Positions 17,292 through 26,282 of a DNA stretch of 64,000 bases are shown here, in pieces (position 1 is the first letter of the stretch; each line of letters opens with the position of its first letter). The stretch is from Candidatus Stoquefichus massiliensis AP9 (GTDB taxonomy: Bacteria > Bacillota_I > Bacilli_A > Erysipelotrichales > Coprobacillaceae), in assembly GCF_000455285.1 (NCBI RefSeq), contig NZ_HG005290.1, positions 147,901 to 211,900 on the forward strand, read 5' to 3'. Under the pieces are notes generated by a model, which made no database searches, had not been told where the DNA came from, and saw nothing but the letters and a program-made list of their open reading frames with translations. A program made the translations under genes and the position numbers.

Positions 17292-18566
17292 TTATATTTG
17301 ATCAAATGCTTGTTGTAAGTCTGCAATTAAATCACCAGGATCTTCTAATCCAACAGAAATACGAATTGTTCCTTGTTGAACACCACCAGCTAATCGTTCT
17401 TCTTCACTCATTTGAGCATGTGTTGTTGAAGCGGGATGCGTCAGTAAACTTCTAGAATCTGCAAAATTAGTCACGTGAGTAAAGAGCTGAATATGGTTAA
17501 TTACAGTTTTTCCACTATCTATACCACCTTTTACACCAAATGTAAACAATCCTCCAAATCCACATGGAAAATATTTTTGACATAAATCATGTGATTCATG
17601 ACCTTCCAATTCAGCATAGCTCACCCATTCAACAGCATCATTATCATTTAAGAATTGAGCAATCTTTCTTGAATTATCAACATGCTTAGCCATACGTAAA
17701 GACAATGTTTCTAATCCTAATAATGTCATATACGCATTAAATGGAGACATACATCCACCCAAATCTCTCAATGTCTTCGCAATTGCTTTTGTAGAAAATG
17801 CAGTTTCATTTAAATCAGCATAAATAATATCATGATATGCTTTATCAGGATTTGTAAATAATGGATAACGATCATTATGCCAATTAAATTTTCCACTATC
17901 AACAATAATGCCACCCATCACATTACCATGACCAGCGATATATTTTGTTGTAGAATAGACAACTAAATCAGCACCATGTTCAATAGGTCTAAATAAATAT
18001 GGTGTTGGTGTCGTATTGTCTACAACAAATAAGATTCCATATTTTTTACAGATCATACTAATTGCATCAAAATCCAACATATCACCATTAGGGTTTCCTA
18101 CTGACTCTACGAAAATTAATTTCGTTTTTTCATTAATAAGTGATTCTATTGCTTCTAAATCCCTTGGATTAACAAAATGAGAAACAAATCCCATCCCTGC
18201 CATTGTTCCAGACAATGATCCAATTGTTCCACCATATAAATTATTAGCTGCAATAATCTCATCACCAGATTGACAAACAGTCATGATCAATCCCATAATA
18301 GCAGCAGTTCCTGAAGAAAATGCAACAGCAGCCACACCACCATCTAATGCTGCCATTCTTTGCTGCAAAACATCAACTGTTGGATTAGATAAACGTGAAT
18401 AAAAATACCCTCCTTCCTCTAATGCAAAAATATTTTTGGCTTGATCTGCATCATCAAATGTAAAAGCATTCGATAGATATAGCGGTACACCTGTAGCTTT
18501 TGTCACTGGATCTGGTTTTTGGCCAGCATGAATTTGCAATGTTTCAAATTGATAATTCTTATTCAT
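17292..18566 (-). CDS. metY: O-acetylhomoserine sulfhydrylase
   Basis: PLP enzyme of the Cys/Met-metabolism fold type I family, joining sulfide to O-acetylhomoserine to give homocysteine. The 424-residue length fits MetY rather than the shorter MetB/MetC (~380). Motifs: FSSGTAAIM near 84, FVESVGNPNGD and FVVDNTTPTPYL near 185, and the PLP lysine in VVYSTTKYIAGHGN near 210. C-terminal RISVGLEDPGDLIADLQQA is typical. ATG 18566 follows AAGGGGG. No S-box riboswitch is visible in the short upstream region. Confidence 0.93.
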   Translation of the reverse strand: MNKNYQFETLQIHAGQKPDPVTKATGVPLYLSNAFTFDDADQAKNIFALEEGGYFYSRLSNPTVDVLQQRMAALDGGVAAVAFSSGTAAIMGLIMTVCQSGDEIIAANNLYGGTIGSLSGTMAGMGFVSHFVNPRDLEAIESLINEKTKLIFVESVGNPNGDMLDFDAISMICKKYGILFVVDNTTPTPYLFRPIEHGADLVVYSTTKYIAGHGNVMGGIIVDSGKFNWHNDRYPLFTNPDKAYHDIIYADLNETAFSTKAIAKTLRDLGGCMSPFNAYMTLLGLETLSLRMAKHVDNSRKIAQFLNDNDAVEWVSYAELEGHESHDLCQKYFPCGFGGLFTFGVKGGIDSGKTVINHIQLFTHVTNFADSRSLLTHPASTTHAQMSEEERLAGGVQQGTIRISVGLEDPGDLIADLQQAFDQI

Positions 18567-18614
18567 TACTTTATTCCCCCTTAATGAAAGTATTGTATCA
18601 TATCATAAAATGAA

Positions 18615-18638
18615 AAAAAAGAGCAATCGCTCTTTTTT
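18615..18638. terminator. Hairpin terminator between metY and the flavodoxin-like gene
   Basis: 10-bp stem AAAAAAGAGC/GCTCTTTTTT with AATC loop. It probably ends the minus-strand flavodoxin-like gene about 130 bases upstream of it; the stretch between shows no gene. Confidence 0.7.
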
Positions 18639-18767
18639 ACATCATGCTATATATAATCTCAATAAACTTCTTTACCATAACTTTTGATAAAACAAAATAC
18701 AAAGAATTCTATTTCTTATATCAAAACTCTACCATTTATTATAAAACTGAATACTCAAATAAAACCA

Positions 18768-19193
18768 TCAATAATAATTTATACAAATATTCACCATATC
18801 CTCTATATAGATTCTGCCACCAGAAATAACATCATCATCCAAAATCTGTTTTGGTTTAATACCTTTCTTACATGAATATGTTTCTCTCATTAATGGTAAA
18901 TCTTGCTTTTGACATAATTGAATTACTTTATCCATTTGTTTATTCTTAAAACAAAACAAATTAAACAAAGCTAAATTATGAATATGATTACGAGAAAGAT
19001 GAGATATAAAATCTTCTAATTCCTTATCTTTTAAACAGGGGTATTCTTCAAAACCAATAACTAACAAGTCAATATCTTCATCAAAACAAAAATCAGAAAT
19101 AGGCTTAGCGTATGTTCGCGCATATCTTGCCATATCTTCAGCAAGTATTTTAGCATCTTTACAATGAGTAGTATAAACAACTTGAACTTTCAT
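18768..19193 (-). CDS. Flavodoxin-like protein without the usual FMN-phosphate loop
   Basis: 141 residues with a flavodoxin-like layout: strand 1 MKVQVVYTTHCKDAKILAED, strand 3 DIDLLVIGFEEYPCLKDKELEDF, and strand 4 ALFNLFCF. True flavodoxins have T-x-T-G-N-T-x after strand 1; here it is TTHCKDA, so canonical FMN binding is doubtful. Six or more cysteines are present. ATG 19193 follows AAAGGGTGATTGC. It is divergent from cotJ and convergent with nothing. Function unknown; relationship to redox or spore biology is open. Confidence 0.6.
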   Translation of the reverse strand: MKVQVVYTTHCKDAKILAEDMARYARTYAKPISDFCFDEDIDLLVIGFEEYPCLKDKELEDFISHLSRNHIHNLALFNLFCFKNKQMDKVIQLCQKQDLPLMRETYSCKKGIKPKQILDDDVISGGRIYIEDMVNICINYY

Positions 19194-19257
19194 GCAATCA
19201 CCCTTTCCTTATTTATTATAATCATACAATATGAACTGAAAATAAACAGTTGTCCTC

Positions 19258-19284
19258 ACACTATAAAAAAAATGGCATATAGTA
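19258..19284 (+). promoter_or_regulatory. SigK-like sporulation promoter of cotJ
   Basis: ACA (19258-19260), 15-base spacer, CATATAGTA (19276-19284), matching the SigK pattern AC(A)/CATAnnnTA. The same spacing occurs before the CotD-like gene. Confidence 0.55.
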
Positions 19285-19301
19285 AGTTGAAGGAGGGAAT
19301 T

Positions 19302-19724
19302 ATGAACGTTTTTCAAGATAATCAATCATGCTTTCAACCATTTTTTATGCCAGAAACAAATTTAGAAAAGAATCCAAAATTATTTGATCCACAAGAAGCC
19401 ATTATGCTAGGAAATCTTTTTAAAGACTTGTATATGACATATCATGGTTTCTCAAATTATTGTCTACAACCTCAAACAAAAAGACAACAAGCATTATTAG
19501 AGGTTCAGATGTATGACTTTGTAGCGCATGAAATCAATTTATATTTAGACATGCATCCGCAAAATCAAAGAATGGTTAAACTTTATACTGAATATGCTAA
19601 AAAAGCTGAAGAAGCAAAGTGTCAATTTGAAAAAGAATTTGGACCATTAGCAGTTAAAGACAGTCATAACACAATCCCATTTCAATGGGTTCAGGGGCCT
19701 TGGCCTTGGGAATATCAATGTTAA
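19302..19724 (+). CDS. cotJB: CotJA-CotJB fusion spore coat protein
   Basis: 140 residues. The N-terminal ~45 residues resemble the C-terminal part of CotJA (FDPQEAIMLGNLFKDLYMTY, compared with the EALxxGTLF pattern). From about residue 62 the sequence is CotJB: LLEVQMYDFVAHEINLYLDMHP, a charged helix, FEKEFGPLAV, and the final WVQGPWPWE. In Bacillus cotJA and cotJB are separate short genes; here they form one ORF without a stop. SD AAGGAGGG precedes ATG 19302. cotJC follows 17 bases later. Confidence 0.85.
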   Translation: MNVFQDNQSCFQPFFMPETNLEKNPKLFDPQEAIMLGNLFKDLYMTYHGFSNYCLQPQTKRQQALLEVQMYDFVAHEINLYLDMHPQNQRMVKLYTEYAKKAEEAKCQFEKEFGPLAVKDSHNTIPFQWVQGPWPWEYQC

Positions 19725-19741
19725 AAGGAGGAATTTAAGGA

Positions 19742-20323
19742 ATGTGGGCTTACAGCAAGAAATTACAATACCCTATTTCAATAAAAAATAAAGATTTAAA
19801 AATGGCAAAATATATCATCACTCAATTTGGTGGTCCAAATGGTGAATTAGCTGCATCGATGCGTTATATCTCTCAGCGATACACAATGCCTGATGAAAAA
19901 GGAAAAGCTTTATTAACTGATATAGGGACAGAAGAACTCGGACACATGGAAATGGTTTCAACAATCGTTTACCAGTTAACTCAAGGAGCGACTATAGAGG
20001 AAATTAAAGCTGCTGGACTTCAAGGATATTATACAGAGCACGGATGTTCTTTATATCCTGTTGATGCAAATGGAGTACCATTTACTGCTGCTTACTTTGC
20101 TGCAACCGGTGATCCAGTTGCTGATATAGCAGAAGATATGGCGGCTGAACAAAAAGCAAGAGCTGTTTATGAAAACCTAATGGATCAGACAAATGATCCT
20201 GATATACTTGCTCCATTATCTTTCTTAAGACAACGAGAAATTGTTCATTATGAAAGATTTAGAGAATTATACGAAGAGTATGTCAAAAAGTATTATCAGC
20301 CAGATTTTAATCAAAAATGTTAA
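19742..20323 (+). CDS. cotJC: CotJC, manganese-catalase-type spore coat protein
   Basis: 193-residue ferritin-like four-helix protein of the Mn-catalase family that sits in the spore coat. Di-metal ligands are visible in TEELGHMEMV near 62, in AEQKARAVYENL near 138 and in REIVHYERF near 165. FGGPNGELAASMRYISQRY near 28 is strongly conserved in CotJC. ATG 19742 follows AAAGGAGG. It is co-transcribed with the CotJA/B fusion and closed by a bidirectional terminator. Confidence 0.95.
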   Translation: MWAYSKKLQYPISIKNKDLKMAKYIITQFGGPNGELAASMRYISQRYTMPDEKGKALLTDIGTEELGHMEMVSTIVYQLTQGATIEEIKAAGLQGYYTEHGCSLYPVDANGVPFTAAYFAATGDPVADIAEDMAAEQKARAVYENLMDQTNDPDILAPLSFLRQREIVHYERFRELYEEYVKKYYQPDFNQKC

Positions 20324-20347
20324 AAAAACCCGATAATTCGGGTTTTT
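20324..20347. terminator. Bidirectional terminator between cotJC and the convergent membrane gene
   Basis: 10-bp stem AAAAACCCGA/TCGGGTTTTT with TAAT loop; T run on both strands. Confidence 0.85.
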
Positions 20348-20822
20348 ACTTTGCCATCTCATATGAAATAAATAGACCAATAACAGCGACTATTGTCGTA
20401 AACAAGTCTCCAACAAATAGACTTTTTATGCTTGGAATAATGAGTTGTATAACTTCAATAATACCAATAGGAATACCTAATTGACTTAAAACAAGATAAC
20501 TCATTGTTATTTCACTGACAACATAACATATAAAAGTTAAAATAACAGTTGCTATAGCAACTTGCTGTGACCGTACTTGAGCGATTTTTGTGACTGCTGT
20601 CGCAACAACATATGCACTAATTAAGTAAAAGAGTGATGATGTAATATGCAACGCTGATATCACTATTGCTAAAACTATACCTGTGGCTATAGAAGCAAGA
20701 AATCCTCCACCAATTGTTTTGATCCATTCATTCGAATTAAGAAACTGATCATTATTTGCTCTAAAATACTTTTTTGCTTCCTGACGTTCTTTATATTGTT
20801 TAAATTTATCTTCAAATGACAT
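20346..20822 (-). CDS. Integral membrane protein of unknown function
   Basis: 158 residues. A charged N-terminal helix (FEDKFKQYKERQEAKKYFRAN) is followed by four hydrophobic segments, at about 37-60, 64-84, 88-112 and 132-156. I recognise no family signature. Its ATG shares one base with the galU stop (TAATG), so it is translated with galU, hinting at a role linked to cell-envelope sugar metabolism, but this is only context. A terminator follows. Confidence 0.75.
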   Translation of the reverse strand: MSFEDKFKQYKERQEAKKYFRANNDQFLNSNEWIKTIGGGFLASIATGIVLAIVISALHITSSLFYLISAYVVATAVTKIAQVRSQQVAIATVILTFICYVVSEITMSYLVLSQLGIPIGIIEVIQLIIPSIKSLFVGDLFTTIVAVIGLFISYEMAK

Positions 20823-21715
20823 TATTGTTCACCTGCTATCTGTTGAATATAAGCTAATACCTGATCATGAAGTTCTTCTCTATCTAATGCAAAATCAATC
20901 GTTGCTTTAATAAAGCCAAACTTATCTCCTACATCATAACGAACACCTTCAAAATCATACGCATAAACAGCTTGTCTATCCATCAGACGTTTGATGGCAT
21001 CTGTCAATTGTACTTCTCCACCCGCACCTGTTTCTTGTGTTTCCAATAAATCAAAAATCTCTGGTGTTAATACATAACGTCCTAAAACAGCCATCTGACT
21101 TGGTGCTTTGTCAACTGAAGGTTTTTCTACCATACTTGATAATTTAACAAGTCTTCCCTGTGTCTTATGAGCCTGATCAGGTTCTACAATACCATATTTA
21201 CAAACATCTTCTTTTTTCACAGTTTGAACACCAACCACAGAAGACTGAGTTTGATGATAAGCATCAATTAATTGTTGTAATGCTGGTTTACTTTCTTTAT
21301 TCACAACAACATCATCACCTAACAAAACAGCAAAGGGTTCATCACCAATAAACGTTTTTGCACATAATATTGCATGACCTAATCCTTTAGGCTCTTTTTG
21401 TCGGATATAATAAATATTAGCCAAATCAGCAATATCACGAATTAATTTGACCTGCCTATCTTTACCAGATGCTTTAAGACGCTCTTCTAATTCATAATTC
21501 ACATCAAAATGATTTTCCATTGCATGTTTATTACTATTTGTAATAACAAGAACCTCTTCTATACCACTTGCAACTGCTTCTTCAATAATATATTGAATTG
21601 TTGGAATATCAACAATGGGAAGCATTTCTTTAGCTAATGCTTTAGTCGCAGGTAAAAATCTCGTTCCTAATCCTGCTGCTGGAATAACTGCTTTTCTTAC
21701 TTTCTGATTCTTCAT
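20822..21715 (-). CDS. galU: UTP-glucose-1-phosphate uridylyltransferase
   Basis: Makes UDP-glucose for glycolipids, teichoic acid modification and polysaccharides. Nucleotidyltransferase with the pyrophosphorylase motif AAGLGTRFLPATKALAKEMLPI (residues 13-34), IIEEAVASGIEEVLVITN, LLGDDVVVN near 130, VEKPSVDKAPS near 195 and GEVQLTDAIKRLM near 230. Length of 297 residues is standard. ATG 21715 follows AAAGGAGAAG. Confidence 0.96.
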   Translation of the reverse strand: MKNQKVRKAVIPAAGLGTRFLPATKALAKEMLPIVDIPTIQYIIEEAVASGIEEVLVITNSNKHAMENHFDVNYELEERLKASGKDRQVKLIRDIADLANIYYIRQKEPKGLGHAILCAKTFIGDEPFAVLLGDDVVVNKESKPALQQLIDAYHQTQSSVVGVQTVKKEDVCKYGIVEPDQAHKTQGRLVKLSSMVEKPSVDKAPSQMAVLGRYVLTPEIFDLLETQETGAGGEVQLTDAIKRLMDRQAVYAYDFEGVRYDVGDKFGFIKATIDFALDREELHDQVLAYIQQIAGEQ

Positions 21716-21726
21716 AATCTTCTCCT

Positions 21727-22377
21727 TTAATTTATCAAATCACTATAAGGGTTCTTTTTCTGTTTAGATTTCATATTCAGCATAACATAAGTTGCCACAA
21801 AACCACCAATCAATCCAGATACATGTCCCGACATAGAAATCGTTGGCACAATAAATGAAATCACAAGCATCAATATGACGTTTGGTGCTAACTGTTTAAA
21901 TATATCCATAAAAATATTCTTATATTTTATAGCTAACGCTCCCAAAGCACCAATCAAGCCAAAGATAACCCCACTAATTCCTCCACTTACTGTATTAGCC
22001 TCAAAGCCATTTATCAAAAAAAGCAAGTAAGGTAATCCAGTTGTTGCAAGTGCACTCACAAGTAATACTATTGCATATTTCCTTGGTTTTAAGGAAGCCT
22101 CTATAAACATACCAATACCATATAAAGAATAACAGTTAACAGCAATATGCAACAACCCAAAATGTATGAAATTTGCTGTTAATAATCGATAATACTGATT
22201 ATCAAGATAAACGTATATAGGATTATATCCACCCATTGTTATTCCTTCATACACATTCATTTCTTCACCATACAAAACAAATGAAATCAAATAAACAATA
22301 ATACATACTGTTATCAACCCCATTGTTACTGGCGCTTTTTTATATTTTTTTATAAGTTCATTCATCATATTATTCAT
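21727..22377 (-). CDS. Rhomboid-family intramembrane serine protease
   Basis: 216 residues with six membrane helices. Catalytic features: FIHFGLLHIAVNCYSLYGIG (oxyanion His/Asn helix) near 72, the active-site Ser in SGGISGVIFGLIGA (GxSG) near 133, and the partner His in SMSGHVSGLIGGFVATY near 185. This makes an active GlpG-type enzyme likely. The start overlaps the DprA-like stop by 8 bases (ATGAATAA); no clear SD, so translation is probably coupled. Substrates unknown. Confidence 0.92.
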   Translation of the reverse strand: MNNMMNELIKKYKKAPVTMGLITVCIIVYLISFVLYGEEMNVYEGITMGGYNPIYVYLDNQYYRLLTANFIHFGLLHIAVNCYSLYGIGMFIEASLKPRKYAIVLLVSALATTGLPYLLFLINGFEANTVSGGISGVIFGLIGALGALAIKYKNIFMDIFKQLAPNVILMLVISFIVPTISMSGHVSGLIGGFVATYVMLNMKSKQKKNPYSDLIN

Positions 22378-23362
22378 CTAAAAATTCATATATAGACATC
22401 TGATCTACGAGAATTTCTTCTTCCTCCTCAATAATTTCATTTTTTTCAACAATTTGATCAAGAGTCAATAAAGACAACATATCATCATATGTCACTTTAA
22501 TAGCACCCATTTCAAGAAGACGAATATTTCCATTATATTTATCATCATCTAAAACCATTTGTTTTGTCCAATGATAATGGAAATTTTGAATTGTAGTAAA
22601 CCAAACACCACCACTATTAATATGAGTTGCAGTTACAATTTGTAAATCACATAAACCACATACATAAATATTTCTATCTAATGCATTTGTAACATTAAAA
22701 TAAGCAAAAGGATCAACTGCACTTACCAAAACCATTCGTCCCTCTTTAATAGCTTTAGAATATGTTTTCTTTTTATCAAACATATGATCACTCACAAAGC
22801 AAACAACCTTTCCGCCTAATTGCATAAATGCTTTTAAAGCATAAGCATCAGTCCCTTTTGTTCCATTAGCAACCAATATTTTTTCTTCATCAAATATTTT
22901 TGTGATTGTATTCCTAGTAAATGAATTCAATTTTTTCTCTAAATTTTGAGGTCCAACTACAGATACCATATGTTTCTGTGTTATTGATATATCGCCTACA
23001 TAATATAAATATAAAGGCGCTCTTTTCTTTAGTATTGCTAAATTTTGAGGATAATTCTCTTCATATTTTGTTGTAATGTAAATACCTTCATTTTCCAAGT
23101 TTGCTAAGGCAAACATTAAATCATTCAATCTTTCTTTTCTTGCAATCATTTTATATGCAATATATTCATCTATCCCTAGTATTTGAATTAAAGTATCTCT
23201 ATTCATTCCAAAAAGTTTAGAAGGTGTCTTTTTTGTCGAAGATTTTAATCTACGTTCTACCTCATACCATTCATCTTGTGATAATGGAGCAGTATTATCA
23301 ACAACCAAGTCACCACAAAATAAAAGAACAGCTATACTATCCAAATTTAATTGTATTTTCAT
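22370..23362 (-). CDS. Divergent DprA/Smf-like protein (SLOG fold)
   Basis: 330 residues. The middle matches the Rossmann-like core of DprA: ENYPQNLAILKKRAPLYLYYVGD, then MVSVVGPQNLE, then NGTKGTDAYALKAFMQLGGK near 190. DprA proteins have SGxARGID at this last site, so the usual Arg is replaced by Lys, and the GSR motif is also lost. A helical N-domain contains a HhH-like ILGIDEYIAYKM, and the acidic C-terminus ends IYEFLDE. ATG 23362 follows AGGTGG; the longer frame (23479) overlaps a hairpin and has no SD. ssDNA binding for uptake is thus uncertain. Confidence 0.7.
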   Translation of the reverse strand: MKIQLNLDSIAVLLFCGDLVVDNTAPLSQDEWYEVERRLKSSTKKTPSKLFGMNRDTLIQILGIDEYIAYKMIARKERLNDLMFALANLENEGIYITTKYEENYPQNLAILKKRAPLYLYYVGDISITQKHMVSVVGPQNLEKKLNSFTRNTITKIFDEEKILVANGTKGTDAYALKAFMQLGGKVVCFVSDHMFDKKKTYSKAIKEGRMVLVSAVDPFAYFNVTNALDRNIYVCGLCDLQIVTATHINSGGVWFTTIQNFHYHWTKQMVLDDDKYNGNIRLLEMGAIKVTYDDMLSLLTLDQIVEKNEIIEEEEEILVDQMSIYEFLDE

Positions 23363-23440
23363 TATACCACCTGCCCTGCACTTTCCAACTATTATATCAT
23401 AGTTCTTTTCATGAGTCGATACACGAAAATACTTTCTATA

Positions 23441-23470
23441 AGAAAAGGCATGCCTTTTTAGACATACCTT
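23441..23470 (-). terminator. Probable terminator after ppdK
   Basis: 8-bp stem AAGGTATG/CATGCCTT (one G-T pair; 23470-23463 with 23452-23445) then TTCTTAT on the minus strand. Moderate U tract. Confidence 0.5.
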
Positions 23471-23479
23471 CATTTTCAA

Positions 23480-26116
23480 TTATTCAATTCCCATTTTTTC
23501 TTTAACAGCAGCTTGAGCAGCAGCTAAACGTGCTAATGGTACACGATAAGGAGAACATGATACATAAGTTAATCCTAATCTATGACAGAATTCAACTGAA
23601 CTTGCTTCTCCACCATGTTCACCACAGATACCCAATTTGATATCTGGACGAGTTTTACGACCTTTTTCAGCAGCAATTTGCATTAATTGTCCAACACCCT
23701 CTTGGTCAACTTTAGCAAATGGATCAGCTTCAAAGATTTGTTTAGAATAGTAATCATCTAAGAACTTAGCAGCATCATCACGGCTGAAACCATAAGTCAT
23801 TTGAGTTAAGTCATTTGTACCGAAACTAAAGAATTCAGCTTCTTCTGCAATCTTATCAGCTGTTAATGCAGCTCTTGGAATTTCAATCATTGTACCAACT
23901 TTATATGGTAATTCAACTCCAGCATCAGCAATAATCTTATCTGCAGTATCAGTTACAACTTTTTTAACATATTGTAATTCTTTAACATCTCCTACAAGAG
24001 GAATCATGATTTCAGGAACAACATTTTGTCCTTCTTGATTAGCCGCAATAGCCGCTTCAATAACAGCTCTTGTTTGCATTTCAGCAATTTCAGGATATGT
24101 GACAGCAAGACGGCAACCTCTGTGCCCCATCATTGGGTTGAATTCTTTTAAAGATTCAACACGTGCTTTTAAAGCTTCAAAAGTCATTCCTAAACTTTCA
24201 GCTAATGGTTTGATTTCTTCATCAGTATGAGGCAAAAATTCATGTAAAGGTGGATCTAAGAAACGGATAGTTACCGGATAGATTTCCATAGCCTTAAATA
24301 ATTCTCTAAAGTCAGATCTTTGATATGGTAAGATTTTTTCCAATGCTTCTTTTCTTGCTTCTACAGTTTCTGCAGTAATCATACGTCTGAAGTTGAAAAT
24401 TCTTTCTTCTTCAAAGAACATATGTTCAGTTCTACAAAGTCCAATACCTTCAGCACCAAACTTACGTGCTTGTAAAGCATCTCTAGGAGTGTCTGCATTC
24501 GTACGAACTTGTAAAGTACGTGCTTCATCAGCCCATTCCATAAATGTTTCAAAGTCACCACTAATTTCTGGTTCAACAGTTTTAATTTGTTCACCATAAA
24601 CATTACCAGTGCTTCCATCTAATGACATGTAATCACCTTCATGATATTTTTTACCATCAGGTGTTGTTAATACTTTATTTTCTTCATCAATCTTTAATGA
24701 ACCACATCCACATACACAGCAAGTTCCCATACCTCTAGCAACAACAGCAGCATGTGAAGTCATTCCTCCACGGATTGTTAAGATACCATGAGCAATATTC
24801 ATACCTTCAATATCTTCTGGAGAAGTTTCAAGACGAACTAATAAGATATCTTGAACACCATTTTTAGACGCTTCAATAACATCTTCAGCAGTAAAATAAA
24901 TACGTCCAGTTGCAGCACCTGGTGATGCAGCTAATCCAGTAGCCACAACATGAGCACAACGTAAACTTAAATCATCAAAGTTAGGATGTAACAATTGATC
25001 TAATTGTTTTGGTTCTACTTTTAATAAAGCTTCTTCTTTTGTAATCATTCCTTCTTGCACTAAATCAACAGCAATCTTTAAAGCAGCAGCAGCTGTTCTT
25101 TTTCCATTACGTGTTTGCAACATGAATAATTTACCATCTTCAATAGTAAATTCCATATCTTGCATATCTTTATAATGATCTTCAAGAATAGCATTAATTT
25201 TTACAAATTGATCATAACATTCAGGCATAACTTCTTTTAATGTATCAATCGTTTGAGGTGTACGAATACCAGCAACAACGTCTTCACCTTGTGCATTCAT
25301 TAAATATTCACCATATAATTTCTTCTCACCAGTTGCAGGATTTCTTGTGAAAGCAACACCTGTACCAGAAGTATCTCCACGGTTACCATAAACCATTTCT
25401 TGAACATTAACAGCAGTTCCCCAGCTACCTGGGATATCATTTAAACGTCTATAAGTGATTGCACGATCATTGTTCCATGATCTAAAGACAGCTTTAATAG
25501 ATTCCATCATTTGTTCTTTTGGATCTTGAGGAAAATCTACACCAGCATGTTTCTTATATTCACTTTTATAAATTTCAACAACTTCCATTAAATCTTCAGC
25601 AGTTAAATCAGTATCAAATTCAACACCTTTTTCTTCTTTAACTTTATCAAACATTCTTTCAAATGAACTTTTTGGGAATCCCATAACAACATCAGCAAAC
25701 ATTTGAATAAAACGACGATAACTATCGTATACAAAACGAGGATTATTTGTTGCTTTCGCAAACTCTTTAGCAACTTCATCATTTAACCCTAAGTTTAAGA
25801 CTGTATCCATCATACCAGGCATAGAAGCTCTTGCTCCAGAACGTACAGACACAAGTAAAGGATTATGTGGATCCCCCATTGTTTTTCCTGTGATTTTTTC
25901 AAGTTCAGCAAGTTTTTCATAAACTTGGTCTTCAATTTCTTTAGAAATCATTTTCCCGTCTTCATAATATTTAGTGCAGGCTTCAGTTGTTACTGTAAAC
26001 CCTTGAGGCACAGGTAATCCAATATTAGTCATTTCTGCTAAGTTAGCACCTTTACCACCAAGCAAGTTACGCATTTCTTTGTTTCCCTCACTAAATAGGT
26101 AGACATATTTTTCCAT
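23480..26116 (-). CDS. ppdK: Pyruvate, phosphate dikinase
   Basis: Interconverts pyruvate, ATP and Pi with PEP, AMP and PPi; in fermenters it often replaces pyruvate kinase/PEP synthase. It has 878 residues in the expected order. The ATP-grasp domain (GGKGANLAEMTNIGLPVPQGF, SVRSGARASMPGMMDT) leads into the phospho-His domain (GGMTSHAAVVARGMGTCCVCG near 455). The TIM-barrel pyruvate domain follows (GLCRTEHMFF, MGHRGCRL, and SFGTNDLTQMTYGFSRDD). The C-terminal GICGEHGG with catalytic Cys is intact. ATG 26116 follows AAGGAGG. Confidence 0.98.
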   Translation of the reverse strand: MEKYVYLFSEGNKEMRNLLGGKGANLAEMTNIGLPVPQGFTVTTEACTKYYEDGKMISKEIEDQVYEKLAELEKITGKTMGDPHNPLLVSVRSGARASMPGMMDTVLNLGLNDEVAKEFAKATNNPRFVYDSYRRFIQMFADVVMGFPKSSFERMFDKVKEEKGVEFDTDLTAEDLMEVVEIYKSEYKKHAGVDFPQDPKEQMMESIKAVFRSWNNDRAITYRRLNDIPGSWGTAVNVQEMVYGNRGDTSGTGVAFTRNPATGEKKLYGEYLMNAQGEDVVAGIRTPQTIDTLKEVMPECYDQFVKINAILEDHYKDMQDMEFTIEDGKLFMLQTRNGKRTAAAALKIAVDLVQEGMITKEEALLKVEPKQLDQLLHPNFDDLSLRCAHVVATGLAASPGAATGRIYFTAEDVIEASKNGVQDILLVRLETSPEDIEGMNIAHGILTIRGGMTSHAAVVARGMGTCCVCGCGSLKIDEENKVLTTPDGKKYHEGDYMSLDGSTGNVYGEQIKTVEPEISGDFETFMEWADEARTLQVRTNADTPRDALQARKFGAEGIGLCRTEHMFFEEERIFNFRRMITAETVEARKEALEKILPYQRSDFRELFKAMEIYPVTIRFLDPPLHEFLPHTDEEIKPLAESLGMTFEALKARVESLKEFNPMMGHRGCRLAVTYPEIAEMQTRAVIEAAIAANQEGQNVVPEIMIPLVGDVKELQYVKKVVTDTADKIIADAGVELPYKVGTMIEIPRAALTADKIAEEAEFFSFGTNDLTQMTYGFSRDDAAKFLDDYYSKQIFEADPFAKVDQEGVGQLMQIAAEKGRKTRPDIKLGICGEHGGEASSVEFCHRLGLTYVSCSPYRVPLARLAAAQAAVKEKMGIE

Positions 26117-26201
26117 TTATAAGTTCCTCCTTTTTATTACTTATAACATTATACACTATGTGAGTGCTTACATTCAACCATTAATTTATATAAATGATGA
26201 A

Positions 26202-26239
26202 AAAAATGGATAAATCTTTTTTTAGATTCATCCATTTTT
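26202..26239 (-). terminator. Terminator after the DEAD-box helicase gene
   Basis: 16-bp stem with one G-T pair (26202-26217 with 26224-26239), 6-base loop, U-rich 3' arm and tail on the minus strand. Confidence 0.8.
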
Positions 26240-26282
26240 CAATTTATCCTTAATTCATCATATCTTTTTCAATTTTAAATTT

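Noticed and set aside
18567..18615. S-box (SAM) riboswitch before metY
   Set aside because: Only ~50 bases separate the hairpin from the gene, and no SAM-riboswitch core is present.
18644..18875. Two short plus-strand ORFs between metY and the flavodoxin-like gene
   Set aside because: They overlap each other and the flavodoxin-like gene, have no SD and low-complexity N/I/Y/K content.
24379..24618. 79-codon minus-strand ORF in another frame of ppdK
   Set aside because: Overlaps strongly conserved ppdK sequence out of frame.
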